This document shows positions 9,109-18,129 of a DNA stretch of 64,000 nucleotides, in pieces. The stretch's first letter is position 1, and every line of letters starts with the position of its first letter. The DNA comes from Microbacterium sp. CH12i (GTDB lineage: Bacteria > Actinomycetota > Actinomycetes > Actinomycetales > Microbacteriaceae): contig NZ_JHET01000016.1 of assembly GCF_000685355.1 (NCBI RefSeq), forward strand, positions 1 to 64,000, in the 5' to 3' direction. The notes beneath the pieces are model-generated. The model was not told the origin of the DNA, ran no database searches, and saw only the letters and a list, made by a program, of their open reading frames with translations. A program made the position numbers and the translations under genes.

Positions 9109-9578
9109 GTTTTTGGGGCTCTTCGCAGTTGAGGGTGTAGCTCCTGGCGGGCGCGTCCGGACCGCCAAACCATACAGATCGTGGGTTCGTCGGGTGCGTT
9201 CATCGCGATACCGCCAGTGACCGAGTCAGAGCGCGAGCTCGAGAGGACGGGCCCGCTGCGGTGCTGGAGCCGCGATCTCGTCGCCCGAACAGATGATTTT
9301 CGGCGGCATCTTGCTCGGACACCGAGAACGCAACGTCAACTACACCCGTCCAACCGACACCGGAACAGTGAACCAACGCGTCGAATATCGCATCACGCCG
9401 ACGTTGAAAGGCTGAGGGTCAAGTATTCGGCGGCGATTCCCTGGTCGATTTTGACCACATTGCATCGACCTCATCGCCAAGGTTGATCTTGGCCACGCCA
9501 GAGTCCCCGAGGAAGCTGTCAACGGTGACTCCGCGAACGCAGATTACGGCCGCAGCGCGCGCAGCTCACTGACTGAGC
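9109..9578. other. Scrambled stretch with a short protein-like fragment
   Basis: No complete gene is visible. One plus-strand frame, 9293-9415, reads as a plausible protein end (GGILLGHRERNVNY...YRITPTLKG, then stop), but I cannot assign it. The rest looks like recombination debris between the IS481 end and the copper operon. Confidence 0.4.
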
Positions 9579-9977
9579 GTGGCGGAGCCAGCGACCTGTG
9601 CGCACGGAGGGAAAGCCGTGGCGAGTGCTTCCCACTGGCAGATACTGCGACTATTGCTCCCGCAACGCCCCCGATTTTCTCCGCTATGCAGCCGCTGCAG
9701 CCGAATGGACCACCTCAACAGAAACCAGCTCTGCAAGCGTTGCCTAGCCACGGATCTGCTCGATGCCGTGTTCGACGTAGGGATGCTGACCGTGCAACCA
9801 AAATTGGTCGCGCTCGATGAGCATCTACGTGCGGCCAAGCCAGCCTATATCCTCACCATTCGGAAGCGATCTCATGTCTGGCGCGCGGTCATGCGGGTGA
9901 CGGCGCTACGAGAACCGGTGAGCCAGGAGCATTTGGATGAGATGGGCTCGCCCCGTGCTTGTAAAAGTAGTCGATGA
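9579..9977 (+). pseudogene. Unassigned fragment with two CxxC pairs
   Basis: The frame includes LCSRCSRMDHLNRNQLCKRC, which looks like a zinc ribbon, followed by a helical-looking stretch (LVALDEHLRAAKPAYIL). A similar layout is found in some actinobacterial recombinases and small DNA-binding proteins, but the match is too weak for a name. Neither end looks natural, so it is probably a remnant. It could also be chance. Confidence 0.25.
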
Positions 9978-9998
9978 TCCAGAACGAGGATGCCACAG
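9940..9998 (-). pseudogene. Possible ctaC fragment
   Basis: Minus-strand translation gives SSFWIIDYFYKHG, close to the HSFWIIDFLYNKD of the cytochrome oxidase subunit II remnant at about 31330. About 19 bases are identical between the two places. It lies directly after the copC stop. Confidence 0.35.
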
Positions 9999-10003
9999 CA
10001 TCG

Positions 10004-10657
10004 TCATTTGTCCGCGCGTCGCTTCCGGACTCTACTCACGATGAGTGAGATGACGATGATCCCGCCACCGACGATGACTGCCGTGATGATGAGTGGGACT
10101 ACGATTCCGGCCGCCTCGTCCTGCTGCTGCGGTGCAGTGGAAGGGGTTGCTTCTGGCGTGACTGTTTGATCCGCATCTGGTGAGGGTTCGGCAGGTAGCG
10201 CCCCGGGCTGTACCCGAGTGTCCTCGTTTCCACAGGCCGGCAGGTCCCAGCCGAGGCCTGGTTCTGCGTCGTCAGCCGGCGCGTAGGTGAACTCGTATCC
10301 CTCGGAGATAGGGTGCCCGTCGCTGGATACGGCGTTCCACACGACGGAGTAGACGCCTGGTTCGCCGAGCTGCACGGGCGTTGACAGCACGTTGAGGTCG
10401 ATGGTGGAGCACGAGGATTCGTAGAACAGGCCGTCGGGGCCTTGGATCTGCGCGAAGCTCGATTGGCTGAAATCGACGAGCTCACCACTGAACGTGAGGA
10501 GCACTTCGTCGACTTGTGTCACGGTCTCCTCTGCGGCAGGTGATGATTCCAATAGGTTGTCGTGCGCATATGCTGCCGGGGCGGCCGTACCGAAGGTCGC
10601 GGCGGCGACGAACGCCATGATTGCGCCAGCGAACCAGGGGGCTTTTCGGGTGGTCAT
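10004..10657 (-). CDS. copC: CopC-domain copper-binding protein (first copy)
   Basis: CopC proteins bind copper outside the cytoplasmic membrane and hand it to CopD or related membrane partners. The 217-residue precursor has a signal peptide ending AAYA, so the mature protein starts HDNLLES and presents the usual N-terminal copper histidine. A second conserved motif, SSDGHPISEGYEF, lies near residue 115. A Pro/Thr-rich linker leads to a C-terminal membrane anchor (VVPLIITAVIVGG...) with a basic tail. It overlaps the copD stop by four bases and is the last gene of the long metal operon. Confidence 0.9.
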   Translation of the reverse strand: MTTRKAPWFAGAIMAFVAAATFGTAAPAAYAHDNLLESSPAAEETVTQVDEVLLTFSGELVDFSQSSFAQIQGPDGLFYESSCSTIDLNVLSTPVQLGEPGVYSVVWNAVSSDGHPISEGYEFTYAPADDAEPGLGWDLPACGNEDTRVQPGALPAEPSPDADQTVTPEATPSTAPQQQDEAAGIVVPLIITAVIVGGGIIVISLIVSRVRKRRADK

Positions 10658-12561
10658 TGTGTGGGTGTCCTTTCATATGACTCGTGTGATGCAGGTATAG
10701 GTGTCGGAGTCGGCGATTGGTTGCGACGAATAATGACGGCGATGGTCACGATGGCGAGGGTCGCTCCGATGGATAGGGCGATCGTTCCGCCCAAGAATTG
10801 GTCCTGTAGCGGGGTGAGTCCCCAGGTTCGTCCCATTGCGCCAAACCATTCCGAAACCATGAGGTCTGAGCGGGTCATGCTGATGACAGCAAAGAGCGTC
10901 GAGGTCAGCGTGAGAACAATGAGCGTGCCGAGAATCCATCTGTTTGGCACTCGCGGCATTGAGCCGCCGACACGGAAGAGCGAGGTGACGAACAGGCAGC
11001 CCACGACGAGAAGGTGGGTGACGAGCCACTCGTAACCGAGCTGGTCATACAACGACCACCTCAACAGGCCGGTGTAATGAATCAGCCACAATGAGCCAGC
11101 GAACAACGCTGCGGTGAAGACGGGGTGAAGAGCCAGTCGCTTCACCGGGCTCTGGGCGACTTGCAGCAACCACTCGCGAATGCCTTGCGTGTCATCGTTT
11201 CGTGGATGAATGGCGTTGACCGCGAGGGTGAGGGGTGCGCCCCCAACGAGAAGGAGGGGTATGGCCAGGATCAACAAGCACAGTGAGAGAAGCCGCACGC
11301 TCATCAGGTAGTCGTCGTAGACGGCGATGGGGCCGCTGGTCACCCAGAGGAGCAGTCCCATCGCGGCGATCCAGCTCACGGTCCGCCGAACGGGCCAGCT
11401 CATCTCTCGGCGTCGCATGCGTCGGACGCCTGCGATGTAGAAGAACACTCCGAACGCTGTCAGGAGCACCCAGAGCAGATCTGGATTCCATGCGGTGAAC
11501 CACTGTCCGAGGGTGAGCTCGGGCGGCAGCGGGGCCTCATTGAGGATCTCCGCAGCGGTGGTCTGAATGACCGTCTCGGTGTCTGCGGGCGCCGCCGTCC
11601 GGGCGAGTGCGGCCGCTGCCCCACTCGCGATTCCCATGAATGCCAGTTCGACGCATACGAACACCCAAAATGCGCCACCCCCGGAGGCCGCTTTCGCGAT
11701 GAGTCGACGACGATAGAGGGCGCCGAGGGCCCCCATCAGTAGCAAGGCGAAAATCTTGGCGAGCAGCATCAGTCCGTATGGCGATGTCAGGTCCTCCCAC
11801 CGCCCAATGGCAGTGAGCGCGCGTGCGTATCCCGAGACGGCGACGACAATGAACGCGACTAACGCCAGCGTGGAGTATCTGTTGAGGAGATCGGCAAGTG
11901 AGGTCTGCGGGACAACGGGACGAACGATGACGAGCATCGTCAGCCCGCCGAGCCACACGGCAGCGGAGATGACGTGGAGTATGAGTGACATGACGGCGGC
12001 GTCATGGTTGGCGAGCTCGCCAGAGTGCCCCTGAGTGGCCATAGGCACAAGAGTGATGAGAGCCAATATCGTCGTGATGATTACTGGACCCTGCCCGCGC
12101 ACGGCGAAAGCCAGCAATGTCACGCCGGCGGCAAGGACGGTGGTAATCAGCCATGCACGCCCGAGTTCCGTGTCCAACAGAAACCGGCCAAGCTGTGCGC
12201 CGAACTCTGCCCCGAGGTTCACTTCCGGGTTGAAAGATGACAAGAACGTGAGGAAGGCGACGGTCCCACTTGCGACGGTGAGGACCGCGGCCCCGGCGGA
12301 AGCGACATTCAGCGCCAAGTTGAACGGCTTCGTCCCGGCTTTGAGCCCATACAGGGCGAGGACAAGAGTTCCGACCATCACTGCGCCACACAGGTTGACC
12401 AGCAGCTTCGCAAAGGGGAGCCCCCACCGCACCAGAGTCCCGGGATCGTTACTGAACCGCGGGGCCGCACCCCCACCGATCATCAGACCGATAGCGACAG
12501 CAATGACGGCGGCAAGCACGAGAATGGTCGGTCCGGTGACGCGCAGAACGGCAGAGTTCAC
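10654..12561 (-). CDS. CopD-CtaG fusion, copper transport and oxidase assembly protein
   Basis: The 635-residue membrane protein joins two domains. The N-terminal half (to about residue 310) is CopD-like, which in this family moves copper across the membrane. The C-terminal half (from about residue 340) is a caa3-CtaG domain, linked to copper delivery to cytochrome c oxidase, with WLIHYTGLLRWSLYDQLG and the following YEWLVTHLL segment. Such fusions are common in actinobacteria. Its start overlaps the DUF3515 stop and its stop overlaps the copC start, each by four bases, so translation is probably coupled. Confidence 0.88.
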   Translation of the reverse strand: MNSAVLRVTGPTILVLAAVIAVAIGLMIGGGAAPRFSNDPGTLVRWGLPFAKLLVNLCGAVMVGTLVLALYGLKAGTKPFNLALNVASAGAAVLTVASGTVAFLTFLSSFNPEVNLGAEFGAQLGRFLLDTELGRAWLITTVLAAGVTLLAFAVRGQGPVIITTILALITLVPMATQGHSGELANHDAAVMSLILHVISAAVWLGGLTMLVIVRPVVPQTSLADLLNRYSTLALVAFIVVAVSGYARALTAIGRWEDLTSPYGLMLLAKIFALLLMGALGALYRRRLIAKAASGGGAFWVFVCVELAFMGIASGAAAALARTAAPADTETVIQTTAAEILNEAPLPPELTLGQWFTAWNPDLLWVLLTAFGVFFYIAGVRRMRRREMSWPVRRTVSWIAAMGLLLWVTSGPIAVYDDYLMSVRLLSLCLLILAIPLLLVGGAPLTLAVNAIHPRNDDTQGIREWLLQVAQSPVKRLALHPVFTAALFAGSLWLIHYTGLLRWSLYDQLGYEWLVTHLLVVGCLFVTSLFRVGGSMPRVPNRWILGTLIVLTLTSTLFAVISMTRSDLMVSEWFGAMGRTWGLTPLQDQFLGGTIALSIGATLAIVTIAVIIRRNQSPTPTPIPASHESYERTPTQ

Positions 12562-13067
12562 GGGGTATCGTCCTCGGCTTGCACGTCTTCTTCGGTCTCA
12601 TCTTGGGTGACTGGCGCCGTACACTCACCGTTCTTTGGCAGCTGCTGGACGGCTCCCGCTAGGGACTGGAGCGCACTGTCGGCGGATAGGACCGTTGTGT
12701 CGATGTACAACTGCACGGCAGGTTCACGCCCGTAGGTCGTGACCGTCAGATTGGGGGTCTCCGAGTCGTCGACAATCCAATCCACACCGCTCAAACTCAC
12801 ACATTGCAGTGTTGTGGGGGCAGGTGGTTCCAGACCGCACGTGAAGAGCACACTGCTGGGTGTCCCCCACGCGGCCGTCGCCTGAGCGTCGGTCCACACG
12901 CGACTCTGGTCGCCGAGAGAGTCAGGAAGGCGCACGGTCACTTCTGCGCACAACGGGTCATTGGCCTCTGGTGCGGGTTCCATGTGAATGGTGGGGGTAC
13001 ATCCACTGAGCCCAGCTAGCACGCCTGCTGCGGCGAGAAGGACGACGAGGCGAGGCATAGTTTTCAT
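12558..13067 (-). CDS. DUF3515-type lipoprotein
   Basis: The 169-residue product has a lipoprotein signal with the lipobox LAGLSGC and then the DUF3515 pattern: DPLCAEVTVRLPDSL, WGTPSSVLFTCGLEPP and the VDWIVDDSE...LTVTTYGREPAVQLYI stretch. The function is unknown; the family is actinobacterial. It lies between lnt and copD in the operon, and overlaps lnt by a base and copD by four bases. Being a lipoprotein, it would itself need the LspA encoded in the same operon. Confidence 0.85.
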   Translation of the reverse strand: MKTMPRLVVLLAAAGVLAGLSGCTPTIHMEPAPEANDPLCAEVTVRLPDSLGDQSRVWTDAQATAAWGTPSSVLFTCGLEPPAPTTLQCVSLSGVDWIVDDSETPNLTVTTYGREPAVQLYIDTTVLSADSALQSLAGAVQQLPKNGECTAPVTQDETEEDVQAEDDTP

Positions 13068-14668
13068 CAGTTGTTCCGTTTCCTGCGCGTGGCACCGGCG
13101 GTCCGGCTTCGTAATTTAGTGAACGCGGCAGCAAGCAGCGCCACTGCGCTGGTGACGCTCAAGACGGGGCCGATCCAAGGCATCAGAACAACAGCTGGGG
13201 TGGTGCCATCGTTGAGGGTCACTTCAGTGACCCGTGCACCAGCCGTGTCCACAGGGATTTCTGAGAGCACCGTTCCATCCTTGCCGATAATTTGACTCGT
13301 GCCGGTGGTGGAGACGTTGACAACTGTCCGCCCGGTTTCGATGGCGCGCATACGCGCAGTGGCGAGCTGCTGCAGGTTCTCGTCTGTGCCTCGAAAGTCG
13401 GCGTTGTTTGTCTGAAATACATAGAGCTGCGCACCAGCATCCGCGCCTTCTCTGATCACGTCGTCGTAGATCACGTCAAAGCAGATCGCCAACCCGATCC
13501 GCGTGCCGTCGACGTCCATCACCGGGGCGTTCGACCCAGGAGTGTATTCCCGCTGGATCATCCCGACGAGGTCGGGGGCTAAGGCTTCATAGAACCACCG
13601 ATCTGGCACGTACTCCCCGAATGGCACTGGGTTGGCCTTATCGTGAAGCTGAATTGCGCCGTCACCATCCCAGAGCATGGAGGTGTTGTAGGTTTTTCCG
13701 TCACGCGTCGTCGCCGCGTTCACCAATGCTGGAGCCCCCATGTTGTCGACGAGCCGGTCAAGTCGGGCGGCGGCCGCGGGATCTTTGAGCGGATCCGCAT
13801 CGACGGAACCTTCGGGCCACACGAGAAGATCCATCGACGGTCCCACCAGGGGTGCGCTCGCGTCTTCTTGCGCGTCCAGGATGTCTCCGGCGGATTTGGT
13901 GTCGAAATAGCCGCTCGGGCCGTTGCCTTGCACCCATCCGACTCTGAACGTCCCGGCCTGCTCGGTAGGGAAAAGCGGCATGAGGAGGGTGAGCAGGACG
14001 ACGAACACAGGCGGAATCCACCCCTGCCATCGTCGTGTGTTCAATGCCTGGAGCGCGCTGGCGCAGATGACGACCAAGATGAATGACAGCCCCGTTGTTC
14101 CCACCCACGAAGCGGCTTCGGAGAAGGGTGAGTCCACGAGCGTGAGACCTGTCCGTGCCCACGGGAATCCGCCGTACGGCCAGTTGCCCATGATCGTTTC
14201 TCTCAGCACCCAAAGTCCTGCCACCCATGCAGATACGAGAACTGATCGGTATCGAGAAGTTGTGGCGGCGAACCGATAGGCGAGCGTGATCAAGATGCCA
14301 CCGGCGCCGAACAGGATCGATTCCAGGCCCGCCAACGCCACCCACGGGATTGGTCCCAGGTATCGGGACACCCACGAGAGGTGTGTGAAGTAGAAGGCCG
14401 CACCATAGGCGAGCGAGACGAGGAAGGCGGCCGGAAGCGAACGTCCTTGCAGCGTCCAGAGGGCGACTGTCACGCTCACGAAAGCTACGGGCCACCAGCC
14501 GAGTTCGGGGTATGCGAGGTCTAGCCCGGCGCCGGCCAGTACCGCTGCGATCACCGCCACAGGCAGCGGCATCCGGGGCAGGCTGCCACTGGAAGGGCGT
14601 TCCTGTAGGTCACGTGACCTTTCGTTGCGCGCGATACGAGAGGTCGAGGTGTCAGCGGTCAACATCAT
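13067..14668 (-). CDS. lnt: Apolipoprotein N-acyltransferase
   Basis: Lnt transfers a third acyl chain to the N-terminal cysteine of lipoproteins at the outer face of the membrane. The 533-residue protein has an N-terminal block of membrane helices and a C-terminal nitrilase-like domain. The catalytic triad is visible: Glu in LVWPEGSVD, Lys in LHDKANPVPFGEYVP and Cys in GLAICFDVIYDD. A basic tail follows the last membrane helix. Having lnt inside a copper operon on an accessory element is unusual. It overlaps ctaG upstream by 17 bases and DUF3515 downstream by one base. Confidence 0.92.
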   Translation of the reverse strand: MMLTADTSTSRIARNERSRDLQERPSSGSLPRMPLPVAVIAAVLAGAGLDLAYPELGWWPVAFVSVTVALWTLQGRSLPAAFLVSLAYGAAFYFTHLSWVSRYLGPIPWVALAGLESILFGAGGILITLAYRFAATTSRYRSVLVSAWVAGLWVLRETIMGNWPYGGFPWARTGLTLVDSPFSEAASWVGTTGLSFILVVICASALQALNTRRWQGWIPPVFVVLLTLLMPLFPTEQAGTFRVGWVQGNGPSGYFDTKSAGDILDAQEDASAPLVGPSMDLLVWPEGSVDADPLKDPAAAARLDRLVDNMGAPALVNAATTRDGKTYNTSMLWDGDGAIQLHDKANPVPFGEYVPDRWFYEALAPDLVGMIQREYTPGSNAPVMDVDGTRIGLAICFDVIYDDVIREGADAGAQLYVFQTNNADFRGTDENLQQLATARMRAIETGRTVVNVSTTGTSQIIGKDGTVLSEIPVDTAGARVTEVTLNDGTTPAVVLMPWIGPVLSVTSAVALLAAAFTKLRSRTAGATRRKRNN

Positions 14669-15614
14669 GCGCGTTCAGCTTGTTCAGGTACGTGTTGTAT
14701 GCATCGAGTTCTGCATTGCCATGGACGTCGGCGTAGCGATCTGCGGCAGCGGCTGAGGTGGTATCGGCGCGGAACCACCTATGCATGATGTACACCAGCA
14801 TCAACACGGTCGGTGCTTCACCGTAGGACCACGCCAACCCGCCAGCTAGGCGTTGATCGTCGAGCGGGTCGATGCCGAGCGCTTCGGTAGGGGCGACGAA
14901 GGAGCCCACGAGAATTGTGCTGCCCATCATGAGGAAGACTCCGAAAAATGCGTGAAGTGCCGCCTCGGCAAAGACATCCAGAGCACGACCGGCGTGCCCG
15001 AGCGTGATCGGCAACGGATCTGAGGACAACACCGGGATGGTGAACAGGACCCCGGCAGCAAGAAACCCGACCTCGAGCGCAATGTGCCCTCCGGGCAACG
15101 CGAGGATGACGTCCGCGGCATTCGCTAGATACAACCCGTAGAACGCCAGAAGATAGAGCGGGACAGTGCACCACGGACTCAGCACCCAGCGCGCAGCGCG
15201 ACTCCGTAAACCGAGATGCGCCATCCGGAGGAAAACGCGCCCGATGCCCCGATGCGGTGCCGCGCGCAGCAAGAGCGTCCCGAGGGATCCCAGCACCAGC
15301 AATGGCGGCACCATCATCATCAGTGTGAGCTGTTGGAACATGAACACCGACACCAGCGCATACCCGTACGCCTCGACCCCGAGACCAGTGATCGCGGCAA
15401 GGAGCACACATCCGAGAAGGAAGCTGACAGTTCGCCACACCGGCCACCGCCTGCCCTTCACCCACAATCTGAGCGCCCCGGCGAGGTAGATGCCGGCGAG
15501 AAGGACCGCGATGACCGGCAGCAGGGGGAACGGCGACCCGGTAGGTGCGAGCAGCGTCTCCAGGGTCGGCGGAGTCTCAGGGATCCAGTCGTTCATCGAT
15601 CCGAATCCACCCAA
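14652..15614 (-). CDS. ctaG: CtaG-family cytochrome c oxidase assembly protein (first copy)
   Basis: The product is a multi-spanning protein of the caa3-type CtaG family, linked to copper insertion into haem-copper oxidases or to copper tolerance. Motifs shared with the second copy at 22703-23632 include TISPHRGIGR-type PHRGIGR, VPPLLVLGS, the histidine-containing FGVFLMMGST region and GIDPLDDQRLAGGLAWSYGE. The first Met (15614) and the Met at 15596 (MNDWIPETPP) are both possible starts; the second has the more natural N-terminus. It overlaps lnt by 17 bases. Confidence 0.85.
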   Translation of the reverse strand: MGGFGSMNDWIPETPPTLETLLAPTGSPFPLLPVIAVLLAGIYLAGALRLWVKGRRWPVWRTVSFLLGCVLLAAITGLGVEAYGYALVSVFMFQQLTLMMMVPPLLVLGSLGTLLLRAAPHRGIGRVFLRMAHLGLRSRAARWVLSPWCTVPLYLLAFYGLYLANAADVILALPGGHIALEVGFLAAGVLFTIPVLSSDPLPITLGHAGRALDVFAEAALHAFFGVFLMMGSTILVGSFVAPTEALGIDPLDDQRLAGGLAWSYGEAPTVLMLVYIMHRWFRADTTSAAAADRYADVHGNAELDAYNTYLNKLNAHDVDR

Positions 15615-15678
15615 AGAGCTCGTCCACGGTGACAGTTGATGTGAGTCGCGCCGCTATCAACACCGTCCGCCGATTCAT
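15577..15678 (-). CDS. Possible 33-residue coupled peptide
   Basis: An ATG at 15678 overlaps the stop of the DUF6804-like gene (ATGA) and opens a 33-codon frame that ends inside the first ctaG codons. The position fits translational coupling, but the sequence (MNRRTVLIAARLTSTV...) gives no family. It may be a short leader for ctaG or chance. Confidence 0.3.
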   Translation of the reverse strand: MNRRTVLIAARLTSTVTVDELFGWIRIDERLDP

Positions 15679-16010
15679 TTTCTTATCACCTTTATTGTTG
15701 CGCCAGCCACGATAAAGACGACCGCCGCCGCCGGTTGAGCTGCTATCCAAACCGTTCCGGAAAACGGAAAGGATGCCACGGGGTTCCAGACCACGGCAAT
15801 GGCCACAAACACCGGAATCCACCACCAGTGGCGCGCTTGCAAGGCAAACCAGGCCACGATCAACGCGAAGATTGCCGCCACAAACTGAACCAGGGGCAAC
15901 CAGTTCGCCTGGATCAGCGCCGGGGCCATGAACAAGATGGCGGCGGCGATCAGGCTCGGCGCGAGAGCGTTTCGCTGGTAACGGGAAGGGGTCCGTTCTT
16001 TCCGGTTCAT
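15675..16010 (-). CDS. DUF6804-like small membrane protein
   Basis: The 111-residue protein has four predicted hydrophobic segments and a basic start (MNRKERTPSRYQRNALAP). Its pattern, including FALQARHWWWIPVFVAIAVVWNP, resembles the DUF6804 family of actinobacterial membrane proteins, whose role is unknown. The ATG at 16010 is chosen because it is two bases after the lspA stop. It is part of the metal operon. Confidence 0.65.
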   Translation of the reverse strand: MNRKERTPSRYQRNALAPSLIAAAILFMAPALIQANWLPLVQFVAAIFALIVAWFALQARHWWWIPVFVAIAVVWNPVASFPFSGTVWIAAQPAAAVVFIVAGATIKVIRK

Positions 16011-16012
16011 TG

Positions 16013-16573
16013 TTAGCTCACCGTCTCCTCGTGTGATGTGTGCTCGGTTGCGATCGTGTCGGGTTCTGCACGACGTGGACGACTCGCTCGAAGGCCGGCG
16101 ATAACGAGCAGGCAAGCGCCGATGCCGAGGGCGACGTCGGCGAGATTGCCGATGAAAAGGTTCCCGTACGCCAGAAAATCGGTGACATGTCCGATACCGA
16201 ACCCGGGCGGAGAGAAGAGCCGATCGATGAGGTTGCCGACAGCACCTCCCAGGATGAACCCGAATCCGGTCGCTGCCCAGGCGTTGCGGGTGAGTGCAGC
16301 GGCAACGACCAGCCACACGGTTGCACCGACTCCGATGAGCGTGATGAGTCCGGTGACGCTGGCACCAAAGGAAAAGATCGCGCCCGGGTTGAACGCCAAC
16401 TGAAGCCCCAACACGTCACCCAGCAGCGGAATGCGACGATCTTCACTCAGCTCACTGATCGCCAAGAGCTTGGTGGCTTGATCCACCAGAACTACGACCG
16501 CTGCGACGATGACCGCGAGTCCAAATCGACGGACCCGCTCACCCATCATCGCTCGCATTCTCCGCTTCCTCAC
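16013..16573 (-). CDS. lspA: Lipoprotein signal peptidase (signal peptidase II)
   Basis: LspA cleaves the signal peptide of prolipoproteins after lipid attachment. The 186-residue protein shows the family motifs: VDQATKLLA near the N-terminus, FNPGAIFSFG, and the two catalytic aspartates in GNLIDRLF and IGNLADVALGIG. Four membrane segments are present. The first 8-9 residues (MRKRRMRAM) overlap copC by 35 bases, so an internal Met at about 16549 may be the real start. It lies in the metal operon upstream of lnt, so the operon encodes two of the three lipoprotein-maturation enzymes; lgt is absent. Confidence 0.92.
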   Translation of the reverse strand: MRKRRMRAMMGERVRRFGLAVIVAAVVVLVDQATKLLAISELSEDRRIPLLGDVLGLQLAFNPGAIFSFGASVTGLITLIGVGATVWLVVAAALTRNAWAATGFGFILGGAVGNLIDRLFSPPGFGIGHVTDFLAYGNLFIGNLADVALGIGACLLVIAGLRASRPRRAEPDTIATEHTSHEETVS

Positions 16574-17219
16574 GGTCGCGACGGCGACGCTGACGGCCCA
16601 TCAGCACCACCCCAATGACACCGCCAGCGAGGATAAAGGCGAACATTACGAGATAGAGACCAGGAGGAAACACGGCACCACCGGACGGCGTGGATCCATA
16701 GCCCTTCGCCGATTCGGGCGCAGAAGCGGTCGGCTCGGGAGTCGGGGCCGCAGCGTCGGACGCTGACGGCGCAGGAGTGGGACTGTTGGACTCGGCAGGG
16801 GCAGGGTCCGCAGGGGCAGGGCCCGCGGCGGTATCTTCCACGGTGTACAAGTACTCGCCGCTGATCGGATGTCCGTCGCTGGATACCACCTTCCAGCGGA
16901 CCGTGAAGACACCGGCGGTCGCGTCGGGTGCGAGATGCTGAGTGATCGAAGCTGCGCTGACTTGGGGTGCGTCGATTGCGACGTTCGTTCCGCCGGCATC
17001 GATGACCTCGATAACCGATGCGCTTTCCATGTTCGTGAGGTCCGCGGTGAAGGTCAGAGTGATTTCAGCCGGCGAGCCGTCGATGGTGGCCTCGGCCTGC
17101 GGGTACGAGGAAACAAGGTCGTCGTGAGCGGCAGCAGGTGACGTAATGCCGAGCACACTGGCTGTGACGGCCAGCAGTACGACAAGGGCGGCGGTTGGTG
17201 CGTTGTGATTCTTACGCAT
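16539..17219 (-). CDS. copC: CopC-domain copper-binding protein (second copy)
   Basis: This 226-residue CopC relative has a signal peptide ending AAA, a mature start at HDDLVSSYP with the copper-binding histidine, and the conserved SSDGHPISGEYLYTV motif. A long Pro/Ala/Ser linker leads to a C-terminal membrane helix and a basic, then acidic, tail. It shares domain order with the protein at 10004-10657 but is clearly divergent, so the two are not a recent duplication. Its start overlaps the CDF gene stop by eight bases. Confidence 0.9.
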   Translation of the reverse strand: MRKNHNAPTAALVVLLAVTASVLGITSPAAAHDDLVSSYPQAEATIDGSPAEITLTFTADLTNMESASVIEVIDAGGTNVAIDAPQVSAASITQHLAPDATAGVFTVRWKVVSSDGHPISGEYLYTVEDTAAGPAPADPAPAESNSPTPAPSASDAAAPTPEPTASAPESAKGYGSTPSGGAVFPPGLYLVMFAFILAGGVIGVVLMGRQRRRRDREEAENASDDG

Positions 17220-18129
17220 GGGTGAAAGGTTCTCCGGGGTGCGATTCGGGTTCGATTTGGAATGTGGAGTGTTCGATGCTGATGGCGAAATGTTCAGTGA
17301 CGCATTCCTGGAGCGTTTTCAGTAGCGCAGCGGAGTCGTCCATGGTGACGGTGTCATCGACGACCACATGCGCGCTCAGGGTGGGCAGGTCGGTCGAGAC
17401 CTGTGTGGCGTGGAGGTCGTGAACGGCAACAACGTGTGGGAGTTCGAGGATGTGTCGTCGAACCTCGTCGAGATCGAGGTCTTTCGGTGTGGATTCCAAG
17501 AGAACCCGTCCTGAGGCTCGGAGCAGGATGAGCGTGCGCGGGATGATGAGTAGTGCGATGAGGATCCCGGCGACGGCGTCGGCCTGATACCAGCCCAATG
17601 TTGCGATGAGGATGGCGCTGGCGATGACTCCCACCGACCCGAGCGCGTCGTTTATGACTTCAAGGAACGCGGCGCGCATGTTCAGGTTGTGTCCGCGGCC
17701 ACTCATGAGAACAAGCAGTGATGCGACGTTGGCGACCAGGCCCACGATGCCGAAGAACAGCAGGCTGCCAGAGGCGATCTCCGGCGGTTCGAACAGGCGG
17801 CGGATACCTTCGACGAGTGCGAAGATGCCGACGCTGAGCAACAACGCGGCCTGGGCGAGCGCGGCGAGCACCTCAGCGCGCCGCAGTCCGAAGGTATACC
17901 GAGGAGTGGGCGGACGGTTCATCAGATGTGCCGCGGTGAGGGCCATCGCCAGGCCGATGACGTCGGTGAGCATGTGCGCAGCGTCGACAAGCAACGCGAG
18001 GCTGCCGGTGAGAATTGCCCCGATTACCTCGATGACGAATACCGACGCGGTGATGGTGAACGCGATCAGCAGACGCTTTCGGGGAGTGCCGTCGTCGGAA
18101 GCGCCGTGGCTATGACCTGCGGACATCAT
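17212..18129 (-). CDS. czcD: CDF-family cation efflux protein (CzcD-like)
   Basis: The protein of about 305 residues has the cation diffusion facilitator layout: a His-rich start (SAGHSHGASDDG), six membrane helices and a cytoplasmic domain. The transport site pairs are seen as LLVDAAHMLTDV (HxxxD in TM2) and EVINDALGSVGV (TM5). It would export Zn, Cd or Co in exchange for protons. GAAAGG lies upstream of the double ATG at 18129/18126. A truncated copy of its start lies at about 6505. It is followed by copC with an eight-base overlap and preceded by the CzcO-like gene. Confidence 0.9.
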   Translation of the reverse strand: MMSAGHSHGASDDGTPRKRLLIAFTITASVFVIEVIGAILTGSLALLVDAAHMLTDVIGLAMALTAAHLMNRPPTPRYTFGLRRAEVLAALAQAALLLSVGIFALVEGIRRLFEPPEIASGSLLFFGIVGLVANVASLLVLMSGRGHNLNMRAAFLEVINDALGSVGVIASAILIATLGWYQADAVAGILIALLIIPRTLILLRASGRVLLESTPKDLDLDEVRRHILELPHVVAVHDLHATQVSTDLPTLSAHVVVDDTVTMDDSAALLKTLQECVTEHFAISIEHSTFQIEPESHPGEPFTHA